Shown: positions 1 through 7,723 of the stretch, one piece after another | How the letters are laid out: every line of letters starts with the position of its first letter | How positions within the stretch are numbered: position 1 is the stretch's first letter | NCBI RefSeq assembly: GCF_000522985.1 | Contig: NZ_CP007128.1 | Span: 1,348,220-1,412,219, forward strand | Source of the DNA: Gemmatirosa kalamazoonensis | GTDB taxonomy: Bacteria > Gemmatimonadota > Gemmatimonadetes > Gemmatimonadales > Gemmatimonadaceae | Direction: 5' to 3' | DNA: 64,000 nucleotides | Position numbers and translations under genes: made by a program | Notes under the pieces: model-generated | What the model was told of the DNA's origin: nothing | The model's input: the letters and a program-made list of their open reading frames with translations, nothing else | The model's database searches: none

Positions 1-384
1 GGCGAGCAGCCGACGGAGCTGGAGCGGACGCGGAGCTTCCACTACAGCGGCTTCAACGTGGAGGCGCTGTCGCGGCTCGCGACGGTCGGCCGGTCGTTAG
101 GCACGGACCTGTGGCGCTACCAGGCGCCGGAGGGCGGGAGCCTGAAGCGCGCGATCGACCGTCTCGCGCAGTACGCGCCGGACCCGAAGTCGTGGCCGGG
201 ACAGCAGATCGACGACGTGGACCAGGACCTCCTGCTCGTCTCGTTCCGCCGCGCGAACGCGATGCTCGGCGCGCCGGTGTACGCTGCGACGATCCGCGCG
301 CTCCCGGCGGATCTCGTGAAGACCGACCGCAGCGCGCTGCTCTGGCCCGACGCGAGCAACACCGTGCGCAAGGACGGCCGCTGA
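1..384 (+). CDS. alginate lyase domain protein, C-terminal part (5' end outside window)
   Basis: Open from base 1 in frame 1 to a TGA at 384; the N-terminal part lies upstream. About 127 residues are visible. They align by eye with the last ~125 residues of the complete protein at 6377-7723: a GEQPTELERTRSFHYSGFN block here matches GEHPQESARTRPLHYTLFN there, followed by the L(F/R)RLA-x-GR-x(3)-DLWR(W/Y)QAP segment and a VxTDRSxLL(W/Y)PD ending. The His-Tyr of the HY(S/T)xFN block is the usual active-site region of the alginate_lyase (PF05426) alpha/alpha fold. The likely role is periplasmic or extracellular beta-elimination of alginate or oligouronides, consistent with the PL17, KdgF, UxuA and GH88 genes that follow. 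Substrate is inferred from family and context. An inverted repeat begins at the stop codon. Confidence 0.8.
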   Translation, partial: GEQPTELERTRSFHYSGFNVEALSRLATVGRSLGTDLWRYQAPEGGSLKRAIDRLAQYAPDPKSWPGQQIDDVDQDLLLVSFRRANAMLGAPVYAATIRALPADLVKTDRSALLWPDASNTVRKDGR

Positions 385-476
385 GAACCGCAGAGTAGTC
401 CTCTGCGTCCTCTGCGTCCTCTGCGGTCGATGCCGTTCACGAGCATGAACCGCAGAGGACGCAGAGGACGCAGAGG
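383..476. repeat. inverted tandem-unit element, family A (9-bp unit)
   Basis: Units of CCTCTGCGT repeat about three times at 400-427, and the reverse complement ACGCAGAGG repeats at 448-475. The arm order is inside-out compared with the copy at 37898: the pyrimidine arm comes first, then a ~20-base spacer, then the purine arm. After 476 comes GAAACCCTTCCTTGGTGTC, which resembles half of the apical loop of other copies, as if one arm were lost. It sits between two co-directional genes. Confidence 0.85.
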
Positions 477-500
477 AAACCCTTCCTTGGTGTCATCTCA

Positions 501-2693
501 ATGAAGTTCGTACGTCGTCTCGCGCTGCTCGGCGTCCTCTGTGGTGCGGCCTCCTTGGCCGGCGCGCAGCCGCACCCGAGCATCTTCATCACGAAGCAGG
601 AAGCCGCGGCCATCCGCGCGGCGGAGGGGAAGTACCCGCTGCTCGACCGGTCGCTGCGCGAGGCGCGGGCGACGATGGATTCGGCGTTCGCGAAGCCGAT
701 CGACGTGCCGCCGCCGGGCGAGGCGGGGGGCTACGAGCACGAGCGGCACAAGCAGAACTACCGGGAGATGCAGACGGCCGGTCTGCTCTACCAGATCACG
801 GGCGACGTCCGCTATGCGCGCTTCGTGCGCGACATGCTCGAGAAGTACGCGGTGCTGTACCCGACGCTCGGCGCGCACCCGCTGAACAAGAACCAGAGCG
901 CGGGGAAGCTGTTCCACCAGGCGCTGAACGAGGCGAACTGGCTCGTCGCGACGACGATCGCGTACGACTGCGTGTACGACTTCCTGTCGCCGGCGGAGCG
1001 CGCGCGGTTCGAGACGAACGTGTTCCGGCCGATGGCGAGCTGGCTGTCGCGCGAGCACCCGCACGAGTTCGACCGCATCCACAACCACGGCACGTGGGCG
1101 ACGGCGTCGGTCGGGATGCTCGGCCTCGTGATCGGCGACACGACGTACGTGAACGACGCGCTGAAGGGGACGACGCGCGACGGGAGCGGCGGCTTCGTGC
1201 GGCAGCTCGACCTGCTGTTCTCGCCCGACGGCTACTACATGGAGGGGCCGTACTACATCCGGTACGCGCTCATGCCGTTCTACTACTTCGCCGAGGCGGT
1301 GCAGCGGCGGCAGCCGTCGGCGCGGCTGTACGCGTACCGCGACAGCATCCTGAAGAAGGGGCTCTACTCCGCGGTCCAGACGGCGTACCCGAACGGCGTG
1401 TTCGCGCCGATCAACGACGCGTCGCGCACGATGTCGATCGCATCGCCCGAGGTCGTGCTCGCGGTGGACCTCGCGTACGACCGGTACGGGCCCAACGCCA
1501 ACCTGCTCGGCGCGGCGGCGATCCAGAACGACGTGATCCTGAACGGCGCGGGGCTGAAGGTGGCACGCGACCTCGCCGCGCGCACCGCGACGCCGAAGAT
1601 GAGCTTCGGATCGGTGGAGTTCACCGACGGACCGGACGGGAAGCGCGGCGGTCTCGGGATCCTGCGCAGCGGCGCAGGGCAGCACGCAACCATGCTGCTC
1701 ATGAAGTACGGCGTGCACGGGCAGGGGCACGGGCACTTCGACAAGCTGCACTTCACGTTCTTCGACGACGGGCGCGAGGTGGTGCCGGACTACGGCTTCG
1801 CGCGGTGGATCAACATCGAGCCGAAGCTCGGCGGCCGGTACCTGCCGGAGAACGACACGTACGCGATGCAGACGATCGCGCACAACACCGTCACGGTCGA
1901 CCAGCGCACGCAGAACGACGCGAACGAGGACAAGGACGAAGCGGTGTGGCCGGAGCGCCACTTCTTCGACGCGTCGAACCCCGCCGTGCAGGCGATGAGC
2001 GCGCGCACCGACAAGCACTACGCCGGCGTGGCCGAGCAGCGCACGATGCTGCTCGTGCGCGACGCGCGGCTGCCGTACCCGGTCGTGGTGGACCTCTTCC
2101 GCCTGACGAGCGCCGCGCCGCACAGCTACGACTACCCGCTACACTTCCGCGGGCAGCTCATCGCGACGAACACGACGTACGCGCGCGCCGCGTCGCTGGA
2201 GCCGCTCGGCGCGAAGTTCGGCTACGAGCACCTGTGGAACGAGGCGTCGGCGCGCACGGACAGCACGGTGCGCATGACGTGGCTGGACGGCAACCGCTAC
2301 TACTCGATCACCACCGCGGGCGCGCCGGGCACGGACGTGATCTTCGCGCGCACGGGCGCGAGCGACCCGAACTTCAACCTCATCGTCGAGCCGCTGATGA
2401 TCGTGCGCCGCCGGGCGAGCGACATGCTGTTCGCGTCGGTGATCGAGCCGCACGGCTACTTCAGCGAGCTGGAAGAGCGCTCGACGAACGCGCGCGGCAC
2501 GATCGAGTCCGTTCGCGTGCTCGGCAGCTCGGCCGAGGGGAGCGTGGTGGAAGTGGCGGGGAAGAACGGGCTGCGGTGGACGGTGATGGTCACGAACGGG
2601 CCGGCGTCGGCGACGGCGCGGCACGCGCTCACGTTCGGCGGGCAGACGTACAGCTGGACCGGCAACTACGCGGTGCAGGGCGTGCAGCGGTGA
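501..2693 (+). CDS. PL17-like oligoalginate lyase (alginate_lyase + heparinase II/III domains)
   Basis: A 730-residue protein with a signal peptide (MKFVRRLALLGVLCGAASLAGA, cut near residue 22). The N-terminal half is an alpha/alpha toroid with NHGTW at 195-199 and a GPYYIRY segment (Tyr 251/252), the usual positions of the catalytic His/Tyr of PL17 exo-oligoalginate lyases. The C-terminal half is a heparinase II/III-like beta-sandwich with HGQGHGHFDKLHF from residue 406, typical of PL15/PL17. Length is close to characterised PL17 enzymes (~735). It would release unsaturated monouronate (DEH precursor) from alginate oligomers in the periplasm. The SDR, KdgF and transporter genes directly downstream act on that product. 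Alginate specificity, as opposed to another polyuronate, is inferred. No internal anomaly seen. Confidence 0.87.
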   Translation: MKFVRRLALLGVLCGAASLAGAQPHPSIFITKQEAAAIRAAEGKYPLLDRSLREARATMDSAFAKPIDVPPPGEAGGYEHERHKQNYREMQTAGLLYQITGDVRYARFVRDMLEKYAVLYPTLGAHPLNKNQSAGKLFHQALNEANWLVATTIAYDCVYDFLSPAERARFETNVFRPMASWLSREHPHEFDRIHNHGTWATASVGMLGLVIGDTTYVNDALKGTTRDGSGGFVRQLDLLFSPDGYYMEGPYYIRYALMPFYYFAEAVQRRQPSARLYAYRDSILKKGLYSAVQTAYPNGVFAPINDASRTMSIASPEVVLAVDLAYDRYGPNANLLGAAAIQNDVILNGAGLKVARDLAARTATPKMSFGSVEFTDGPDGKRGGLGILRSGAGQHATMLLMKYGVHGQGHGHFDKLHFTFFDDGREVVPDYGFARWINIEPKLGGRYLPENDTYAMQTIAHNTVTVDQRTQNDANEDKDEAVWPERHFFDASNPAVQAMSARTDKHYAGVAEQRTMLLVRDARLPYPVVVDLFRLTSAAPHSYDYPLHFRGQLIATNTTYARAASLEPLGAKFGYEHLWNEASARTDSTVRMTWLDGNRYYSITTAGAPGTDVIFARTGASDPNFNLIVEPLMIVRRRASDMLFASVIEPHGYFSELEERSTNARGTIESVRVLGSSAEGSVVEVAGKNGLRWTVMVTNGPASATARHALTFGGQTYSWTGNYAVQGVQR

Positions 2694-2736
2694 GAGCGAA
2701 TCGCGTGAACTTCAAAGCAGACCAACGGAACTCGAG

Positions 2737-3495
2737 ATGAACGCGGATCTGAGCGGCAAGGTGGCGATCGTGACCGGCGGCGCGCGCGACATCGGCGCGG
2801 CGGTCGTGCGGGCGCTGGCGAAGAGCGGCGCGTCGGTGGTGGTGAACTACCAGGCGAGCGGCGACCGCGCGACGGCGCTCGTGGCCGAGGTGACGGCGGC
2901 GGGCGGCAAGGCCGTGGCGGTGCAGGCGGACGTCACGAAGGAGGCGGACGTGCGCCGGCTCGTCGAGGAGACGACGGCGGCGTTCGGCGGCCGCATCGAC
3001 ATCCTCGTGAACAACGCCGGCGGCATCGTGAAGCGCACGAAGCTCGAGGACATGACCGGCGCGTTCTGGGACGCGGTGTTCGCGCTGAACACGAAGAGCA
3101 CGTTCCTCGTGACGCAGGCCGTGGTGCCGCACATGCGCGAGGGCGGCGCGATCGTGAACATGGCGTCGCTCGCGGCGCGCGACGGCGGCGGCGGCGGCGC
3201 GCTCGCGTACTCGTCGTCGAAGGGCGCCGTGCTGACGATGACGCGCGGCCTCGCGAAGGAGCTCGCGCCGAAGAAGATCCGCGTCAACTGCGTATCGCCG
3301 GGGATGATCGACACGACGTTCCACGACCTGCACACGCCGCAGGCGGCGCGCGAGGCGACGGCGGCGAAGACGCTCGTCGGCCGGCAGGGCACGCCGGAGG
3401 ACGTCGCGAACGCGGTGCTGTTCCTCGCCTCCGACATGTCGGCGTACCTCAGCGGCGAGTCGGTCGAGATCAACGGCGGGCTGTACTTCGTATGA
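2737..3495 (+). CDS. SDR oxidoreductase, probable DEH reductase
   Basis: A 252-residue classical short-chain dehydrogenase. The nucleotide-binding motif TGGARDIG is at residues 13-20, the NNAG motif is near 90, and the catalytic Ser-144 and Tyr-158-x3-Lys-162 are all present. A glycine run (GGGGG) lies just before the active-site Tyr. The C-terminal SDMSAYLSGESVEINGG is standard for the family. In alginate loci such SDRs reduce 4-deoxy-L-erythro-5-hexoseulose uronate to 2-keto-3-deoxygluconate with NAD(P)H, and the position between PL17 lyase and KdgF supports that role here. A 3-oxoacyl-ACP-reductase-like role cannot be excluded by sequence alone. The stop overlaps the start of kdgF as ATGA (3492-3495), so translation is probably coupled. 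Confidence 0.82.
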   Translation: MNADLSGKVAIVTGGARDIGAAVVRALAKSGASVVVNYQASGDRATALVAEVTAAGGKAVAVQADVTKEADVRRLVEETTAAFGGRIDILVNNAGGIVKRTKLEDMTGAFWDAVFALNTKSTFLVTQAVVPHMREGGAIVNMASLAARDGGGGGALAYSSSKGAVLTMTRGLAKELAPKKIRVNCVSPGMIDTTFHDLHTPQAAREATAAKTLVGRQGTPEDVANAVLFLASDMSAYLSGESVEINGGLYFV

Positions 3496-3839
3496 CGCGG
3501 ACCACGGAGACGGGCGCCTTCGTGCGGAGCGCGGAGACGGCGTGGCAGCAGATGGCGCCGGGCGTGCAGCGGCAGATCCTCGGCTACGGGCCGGATCTCA
3601 TGATGGTGCGCGTGGAGTTCGAGGCCGGCGCGATCGGCGCGGTGCACCATCACCCGCACCGGCAGGTGACGTACGTCGCCGCCGGCGCGTTCGAGGTGAC
3701 GGTGGGCGACGAGTCCGAGACGTTGGGCGCGGGCGACTGCTTCTTCGCGCGGGCGGACGTGCCGCACGGCGTGCGCGCGCTCGAGGCGGGGACGCTCGTG
3801 GACGTGTTCACGCCGGCGCGCGCGGACTTCCTCGCATGA
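3492..3839 (+). CDS. kdgF: KdgF-type cupin, uronate linearisation
   Basis: A single-domain cupin of 115 residues, the usual KdgF length. The metal-binding motif HHHPHRQ occupies residues 52-58, followed by the Y-V-A-A-G-x-F-E-V strand, the GAGDCFF turn, and a second histidine in VPHGV. The ending VDVFTPARADFL is very characteristic of KdgF. The family converts cyclic unsaturated uronates released by lyases or GH88 into the linear ketone form (DKI/DEH), the entry point to KDG. Both ends overlap neighbours by 4 bp (ATGA at 3492 and at 3836), putting it in the middle of a coupled SDR-kdgF-transporter unit. Confidence 0.88.
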   Translation: MTRTTETGAFVRSAETAWQQMAPGVQRQILGYGPDLMMVRVEFEAGAIGAVHHHPHRQVTYVAAGAFEVTVGDESETLGAGDCFFARADVPHGVRALEAGTLVDVFTPARADFLA

Positions 3840-5194
3840 GTAAGCGGGATCGAGTCGGGACTCGGGACTCGGGACTCGGGACTCGGGAACTGCTCCCCCC
3901 CCGAGTCCCGAGTCCCGAGTCCCGAGTCCCGATTCGCGGCCTGCGATGGTGGATCATCGGCATGATCTGCCTGGTGACCATCATCAACTACATCGATCGG
4001 CAGACGCTGAGCGTGCTCGCGCCGACCATCCGCGAGCAGTTCGGGATGTCGAACGCGTCGTACTCGCGCGTCGTGACGACGTTCCTCCTCGGCTACACGA
4101 TCTCGCAGGCGCTCTCGGGCAAGGTGCTCGACCGGATCGGCACGCGCGCGGGGTTCCTGCTGTTCGTCAGCGTGTGGACGGTCGCGTCGATGCTGCACGC
4201 GGCGGCGCGGAACGTGGCGCAGCTCTCGGCGTTCCGCTTCGTGCTCGGCATCGGCGAGGCCGGGAACTGGCCGGGCGCGGCGAAGGCGGTGGCGGAGTGG
4301 TTCCCGATCCGCGAGCGCGCGTTCGCGATGTCGATCTTCAACGGCGGCTCGACGATCGGCGCCGTGGTGGCGCCGCCGGTGATCGCGTACGTCGCGCTGC
4401 ACTACGGGTGGCGCTACGCGTTCTTCATCGGCGGGTCGCTGTCGCTCGTGCTGATGACGCTGTGGTTCTTCTTCTTCCGCACGCCGAGCGAGCACCCGCG
4501 GCTGTCGGCGCAGGAGCGCGCGTACATCGCCGCCGGCCAGGTGGAGAGCGGCGACGCGCCGACGGGCGCGCGGCGGCCGTGGCTGTCGCTGTTCCGCCAC
4601 CGGCAGGTGTGGGCGGTCATCGCGGCGCGCTTCTTCACCGACCCGATCTGGTGGTTCCTGATCTCGTGGCTGCCGAACTACCTGAAGTCGGAGCGCGGGT
4701 TCGGGCTGGCGCAGATCGGGCTCCTGGCATGGATCCCGTTCCTGTTCGCCGACGTCGGCAACCTGTCGGGGGGCGCGGCGTCGAGCCTGCTGATCCGCCG
4801 CGGGTGGAGCGTGGACGCGGCGCGGAAGGCGGTGCTGCTCCCGAGCGCGCTGCTGATCCCGTTAGGCGTGGTGACGATCCTCTACACGCACACCGACGCG
4901 ATGGCGATCGCCGGGATCAGCCTCGTGGCGTTCGCGTTCCAGAGCTGGATCGTGAACATCCACACGATCCCGTCGGACACGTTCCCGAAGCAGGACGTCG
5001 GCTCCGTGTTCGGCATCGGCGGCACGGCGGCGGGGATCGCGAGCATGCTCTTCACGCTGCTCGTCGGCTGGGTGGTGGATCGGTTCTCGTACGGGCCGGT
5101 GTACGTGATGGTCGGGGCGATGGCGCCGCTGGCGGCGGTGCTGTTTCTTCTCATCATGCGGCGGATCGAGCGGGTGCGGGAACACGCGATCTGA
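3836..5194 (+). CDS. MFS hexuronate-type transporter (ACS family) with repeat-encoded N-terminus
   Basis: A 452-residue twelve-segment major facilitator. The start is ATG 3836, overlapping the kdgF stop as ATGA. Residues ~5-33 (RDSGLGTRDSGLGTR... then PSPESRVP) are encoded by a family-B inverted repeat, and the first membrane segment starts right after it (GLRWWIIGMICLVTIINYID). No in-frame start codon lies between the element and the first membrane segment, so the element must be translated. The core (NYIDRQTLSVLAPTIREQFG, then the GIGEAGNWPGAAKAVAEWFP motif near residue 140) is typical of the anion:cation symporter group that includes ExuT. The predicted substrate is DEH or another hexuronate in the inner membrane. 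The specific substrate is inferred from the operon. Confidence 0.85.
   Translation: MSKRDRVGTRDSGLGTRELLPPRVPSPESRVPIRGLRWWIIGMICLVTIINYIDRQTLSVLAPTIREQFGMSNASYSRVVTTFLLGYTISQALSGKVLDRIGTRAGFLLFVSVWTVASMLHAAARNVAQLSAFRFVLGIGEAGNWPGAAKAVAEWFPIRERAFAMSIFNGGSTIGAVVAPPVIAYVALHYGWRYAFFIGGSLSLVLMTLWFFFFRTPSEHPRLSAQERAYIAAGQVESGDAPTGARRPWLSLFRHRQVWAVIAARFFTDPIWWFLISWLPNYLKSERGFGLAQIGLLAWIPFLFADVGNLSGGAASSLLIRRGWSVDAARKAVLLPSALLIPLGVVTILYTHTDAMAIAGISLVAFAFQSWIVNIHTIPSDTFPKQDVGSVFGIGGTAAGIASMLFTLLVGWVVDRFSYGPVYVMVGAMAPLAAVLFLLIMRRIERVREHAI
3849..3937. repeat. inverted tandem-unit element, family B (7-bp unit), inside a gene
   Basis: Five CGGGACT units at 3851-3889 and about four reverse-complement units at 3901-3936 flank a short loop AACTGCTCCCCCC. 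The same loop, in opposite orientation, is found in the copy at 59753-59834. The element lies wholly inside the transporter reading frame, directly after its start. Confidence 0.9.
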
Positions 5195-5253
5195 CGGTCT
5201 CGGCGCGGCGCGCCGGTTCTGGGCTCCGCGAGGAACGGCCCTCCTCTAGCTTT

Positions 5254-5272
5254 GGACGCGGATCGCGCGTCC
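5254..5272. promoter_or_regulatory. short palindrome upstream of uxuA, possible operator
   Basis: GGACGCG-GATCG-CGCGTCC is a perfect 7-bp inverted repeat with a 5-bp spacer in the 148-bp gap between the transporter and uxuA. It could be a binding site for a local uronate regulator (no regulator gene is visible in the island) or part of a small hairpin. Only the symmetry supports this. Confidence 0.3.
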
Positions 5273-5342
5273 ACACCCACCGGGAGTCATCTCCGGTCAG
5301 GAGTCCCGGGATGCCACACCACACCGCACCAGGATCGCTCGC

Positions 5343-6380
5343 ATGCAGATGACCTTCCGGTGGTACGGCCCCACCGACCCCGTCCGACTCGACTACGTGC
5401 GGCAGATCCCGGGGGTGCGCGGGATCGTGAGCGCGCTGTACGACGTGCCGGTGGGGGAGACGTGGCCGGCGGAGTCGCTCGCGCATCTCGCCGACACGAT
5501 CGACGCCGCGGGGATGCGGCTCGCCGTCGTGGAGAGCATCCCGGTGCACGAAGACATCAAGCTCGGGCGGCCGACGCGCGACCGGCTGATCGACAACTAC
5601 TGCGCGAGCGTGCGGCACATGGGCGAGATCGGCGTCCCCGTGCTGTGCTACAACTTCATGCCGATCTTCGACTGGACGCGCACCGACCTCGCGATGCGCC
5701 TCCCCGACGGCTCGACGTGCCTGTCGTACGACGACGCCGAGCTGTCGCGCATCGATCTGAGCCGCGGCACCGGCGACCTCCCGGGCTGGGCCACCGCGTA
5801 CTCCGCCGAGCAGCTCGCGGCGCTGCTCGACGCGTACAAGCGCGTGGACGCCGAGCGGCTGTGGGAGCACCTCGCGTACTTCCTGGAGCGCGTGGTGCCG
5901 GTGGCGGCGGAGTCGAACGTGAAGATGGCGATCCATCCCGACGATCCACCGTGGTCGATCTTCGGCCTGCCGCGCATCGTGAAGAACGCGGCGGCGCTCG
6001 ACCGCCTCGTGTCGATCGTCGACTCGCCGGCGAACGGCGTCACGTTCTGCACCGGATCGCTCGGCGCCGACCCGGCGAACGACCTGCCGACGATGGTGCG
6101 ATCGTTAGGCAGCCGAGGGAAGATCAACTTCATGCACTGCCGCAACGTGCTCGTGACGGGGACGCGCCAGTTCCACGAGAGCCCGCACCCCACCGAGTTC
6201 GGCTCGGTGGACATGCGCGGCGTGCTGCAGGCGCTGCGCGAGACCGGCTACACGGGCCCGATGCGTCCCGACCACGGCCGCATGATCTGGGGCGAAGTGG
6301 GGCGTCCGGGGTACGGACTCCACGACCGCGCGCTCGGCGCGATGTACCTCCAGGGCCTATGGGAAGGGCTACAACAATGA
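5343..6380 (+). CDS. uxuA: mannonate dehydratase
   Basis: A 345-residue protein of the UxuA TIM-barrel family. It catalyses D-mannonate to 2-dehydro-3-deoxy-D-gluconate (EC 4.2.1.8), a step of hexuronate catabolism in the cytoplasm. The metal ligands expected in the family are visible: His-198 (HPDDPP), Cys-236 (FCTGSLGA), His-265 (MHCRN) and Asp-310 (RPDHG). The N-terminal FRWYGPTDPVRLDYVRQIPG and ESIPVHEDIKLG blocks are also typical. Its product, KDG, is the same one formed by DEH reductase upstream, so the island feeds two uronate routes into KDG. No KDG kinase or aldolase lies in the window. The stop overlaps the next start as ATGA (6377-6380). Confidence 0.93.
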   Translation: MQMTFRWYGPTDPVRLDYVRQIPGVRGIVSALYDVPVGETWPAESLAHLADTIDAAGMRLAVVESIPVHEDIKLGRPTRDRLIDNYCASVRHMGEIGVPVLCYNFMPIFDWTRTDLAMRLPDGSTCLSYDDAELSRIDLSRGTGDLPGWATAYSAEQLAALLDAYKRVDAERLWEHLAYFLERVVPVAAESNVKMAIHPDDPPWSIFGLPRIVKNAAALDRLVSIVDSPANGVTFCTGSLGADPANDLPTMVRSLGSRGKINFMHCRNVLVTGTRQFHESPHPTEFGSVDMRGVLQALRETGYTGPMRPDHGRMIWGEVGRPGYGLHDRALGAMYLQGLWEGLQQ

Positions 6381-7723
6381 GTGAACCGCAGAGGACGCAG
6401 AGGAACGCAGAGCAAACCCGGATCGCGCGAGAAGTGCAGTCCTCTGCGCTCTCTGCGTCCTCCGCGGTTCGATTCGCCGTGGCGCTGCTGCTGCTCGGCG
6501 CGGCGGCCGTGCCGGCGCTTCCCGCGGCGGCGCGCGCGCAGTTCGTCGGGCTCGCGCCGCGGCTGCGCGACAGCGACGACCCGCGGGTGTTCCTGCTGCG
6601 CGGCGAGAACCTCGTCGACGCGCGATCGCGGGCGCGGAACGGCGACAAGCGGCTCAAGGCGGCGTACAATGCGCTCGAGCTGCAGGCGCGCGGGCTGCTG
6701 CGTGCCGGCCCGTGGTCGGTGATGGACAAGAAGCGCACGGCGCCGAGCGGCGACAAGCACGACTACGTGAGCCTCGCGCCGTACTGGTGGCCCGACTCGA
6801 CGAAGCCGAACGGCCTGCCGTACGTGCAGCGCGACGGCCTCGTGAACCCGGAGAGCCGCGCGGACACCGATCACGACGCGTTCGGCAAGATGGTCGACGC
6901 GGTGGAGACGCTCGCCCTCGCGTCGTGGTTCACCGGCAACGCCGGATACGCCGACCGCGCCGCCGTGCTGCTGCGCACGTGGTTCCTCGACCGGCGCACG
7001 CGGATGAACCCGAACCTGAACTACGCGCAGGGCATCCCGGGCATCGTGGAGGGACGCGGCATCGGCATCATCGACACGCACGACCTGCCGCGCGTGCTCG
7101 ACGCGATCGGTCTGATCGAGACGACGACGAACTCGTGGACGGAGCAGGACCAGCGCGGCATGGTGGCGTGGAGCCGCGAGTTCCTGCAGTGGCTGCAGAC
7201 GAGCAAGAACGGCACCGACGAGCGCGACGCGAAGAACAACCACGGCACGTGGTACGACGCGCAGCTCACCGCGGTCGCGCTGTTCGTGGGCGACACGGCG
7301 CTCGCGCAGCGCACGATCGCGAAGAGCGCCGCGCAGCGCTTCGCCGAGCAGGTGCTGCCGAGCGGCGAGCACCCGCAGGAGAGCGCGCGCACGCGGCCGC
7401 TGCACTACACGCTGTTCAACCTCGAGCCGTTCGAGCGGCTGGCGGAAGCGGGGCGCCACGTGGGCGTGGACCTGTGGCGGTGGCAGGCGCCGAGCGGCGC
7501 GTCGCTGCTGCAGTCGACGCGGTGGGTCGCGCAGTTCGCGGACACGGCGGTGAAGATGCCGAAGGCCGACGTCACCCCGGTGGATCCGAGCGAGTTCCTG
7601 CTCCCGCTGCGCCGCGCCGTGCAGGTGTTCGGCGACCCGGTCATCGCCGCGGCGATCGGCAAGCTGCCGAAGGACGTGGTGGAGACGGACCGGTCGAGGC
7701 TCCTGTATCCCGATGTGCCGTGA
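6377..7723 (+). CDS. alginate lyase domain protein with repeat-encoded N-terminal extension
   Basis: A 448-residue protein starting at ATG 6377 (ATGA overlap with uxuA). Residues ~2-32 are encoded by a family-A inverted repeat, and the signal peptide AVALLLLGAAAVPALPAAARA follows it. This gives an unusually long n-region. An in-frame GTG inside the element is an alternative start. The mature part carries the alginate_lyase (PF05426) fold with NNHGTWYD (His-289) and HYTLFN (Tyr-344), and HDYVSLAPYWWPD near residue 130. It is a paralogue of the partial gene at 1-384. The likely role is periplasmic cleavage of alginate or oligouronides. It overlaps the GH88 gene as GTGA (7720-7723), so the two are probably co-translated. 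Confidence 0.83.
   Translation: MSEPQRTQRNAEQTRIAREVQSSALSASSAVRFAVALLLLGAAAVPALPAAARAQFVGLAPRLRDSDDPRVFLLRGENLVDARSRARNGDKRLKAAYNALELQARGLLRAGPWSVMDKKRTAPSGDKHDYVSLAPYWWPDSTKPNGLPYVQRDGLVNPESRADTDHDAFGKMVDAVETLALASWFTGNAGYADRAAVLLRTWFLDRRTRMNPNLNYAQGIPGIVEGRGIGIIDTHDLPRVLDAIGLIETTTNSWTEQDQRGMVAWSREFLQWLQTSKNGTDERDAKNNHGTWYDAQLTAVALFVGDTALAQRTIAKSAAQRFAEQVLPSGEHPQESARTRPLHYTLFNLEPFERLAEAGRHVGVDLWRWQAPSGASLLQSTRWVAQFADTAVKMPKADVTPVDPSEFLLPLRRAVQVFGDPVIAAAIGKLPKDVVETDRSRLLYPDVP
6381..6471. repeat. inverted tandem-unit element, family A, inside a gene
   Basis: Left arm GAACCGCAGAGGACGCAGAGG from 6382 and right arm CTCTGCGTCCTCCGCGGTTC ending near 6470, with ~20 bases between them. It follows the start codon of the lyase gene by one codon and is translated in frame. 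Confidence 0.87.

Noticed and set aside
498-2123. Long antisense open frame (541 codons) over the PL17 lyase gene
   Set aside because: Arg/Val/His-rich shadow frame produced by high GC; the plus-strand protein has clear family motifs and a signal peptide.
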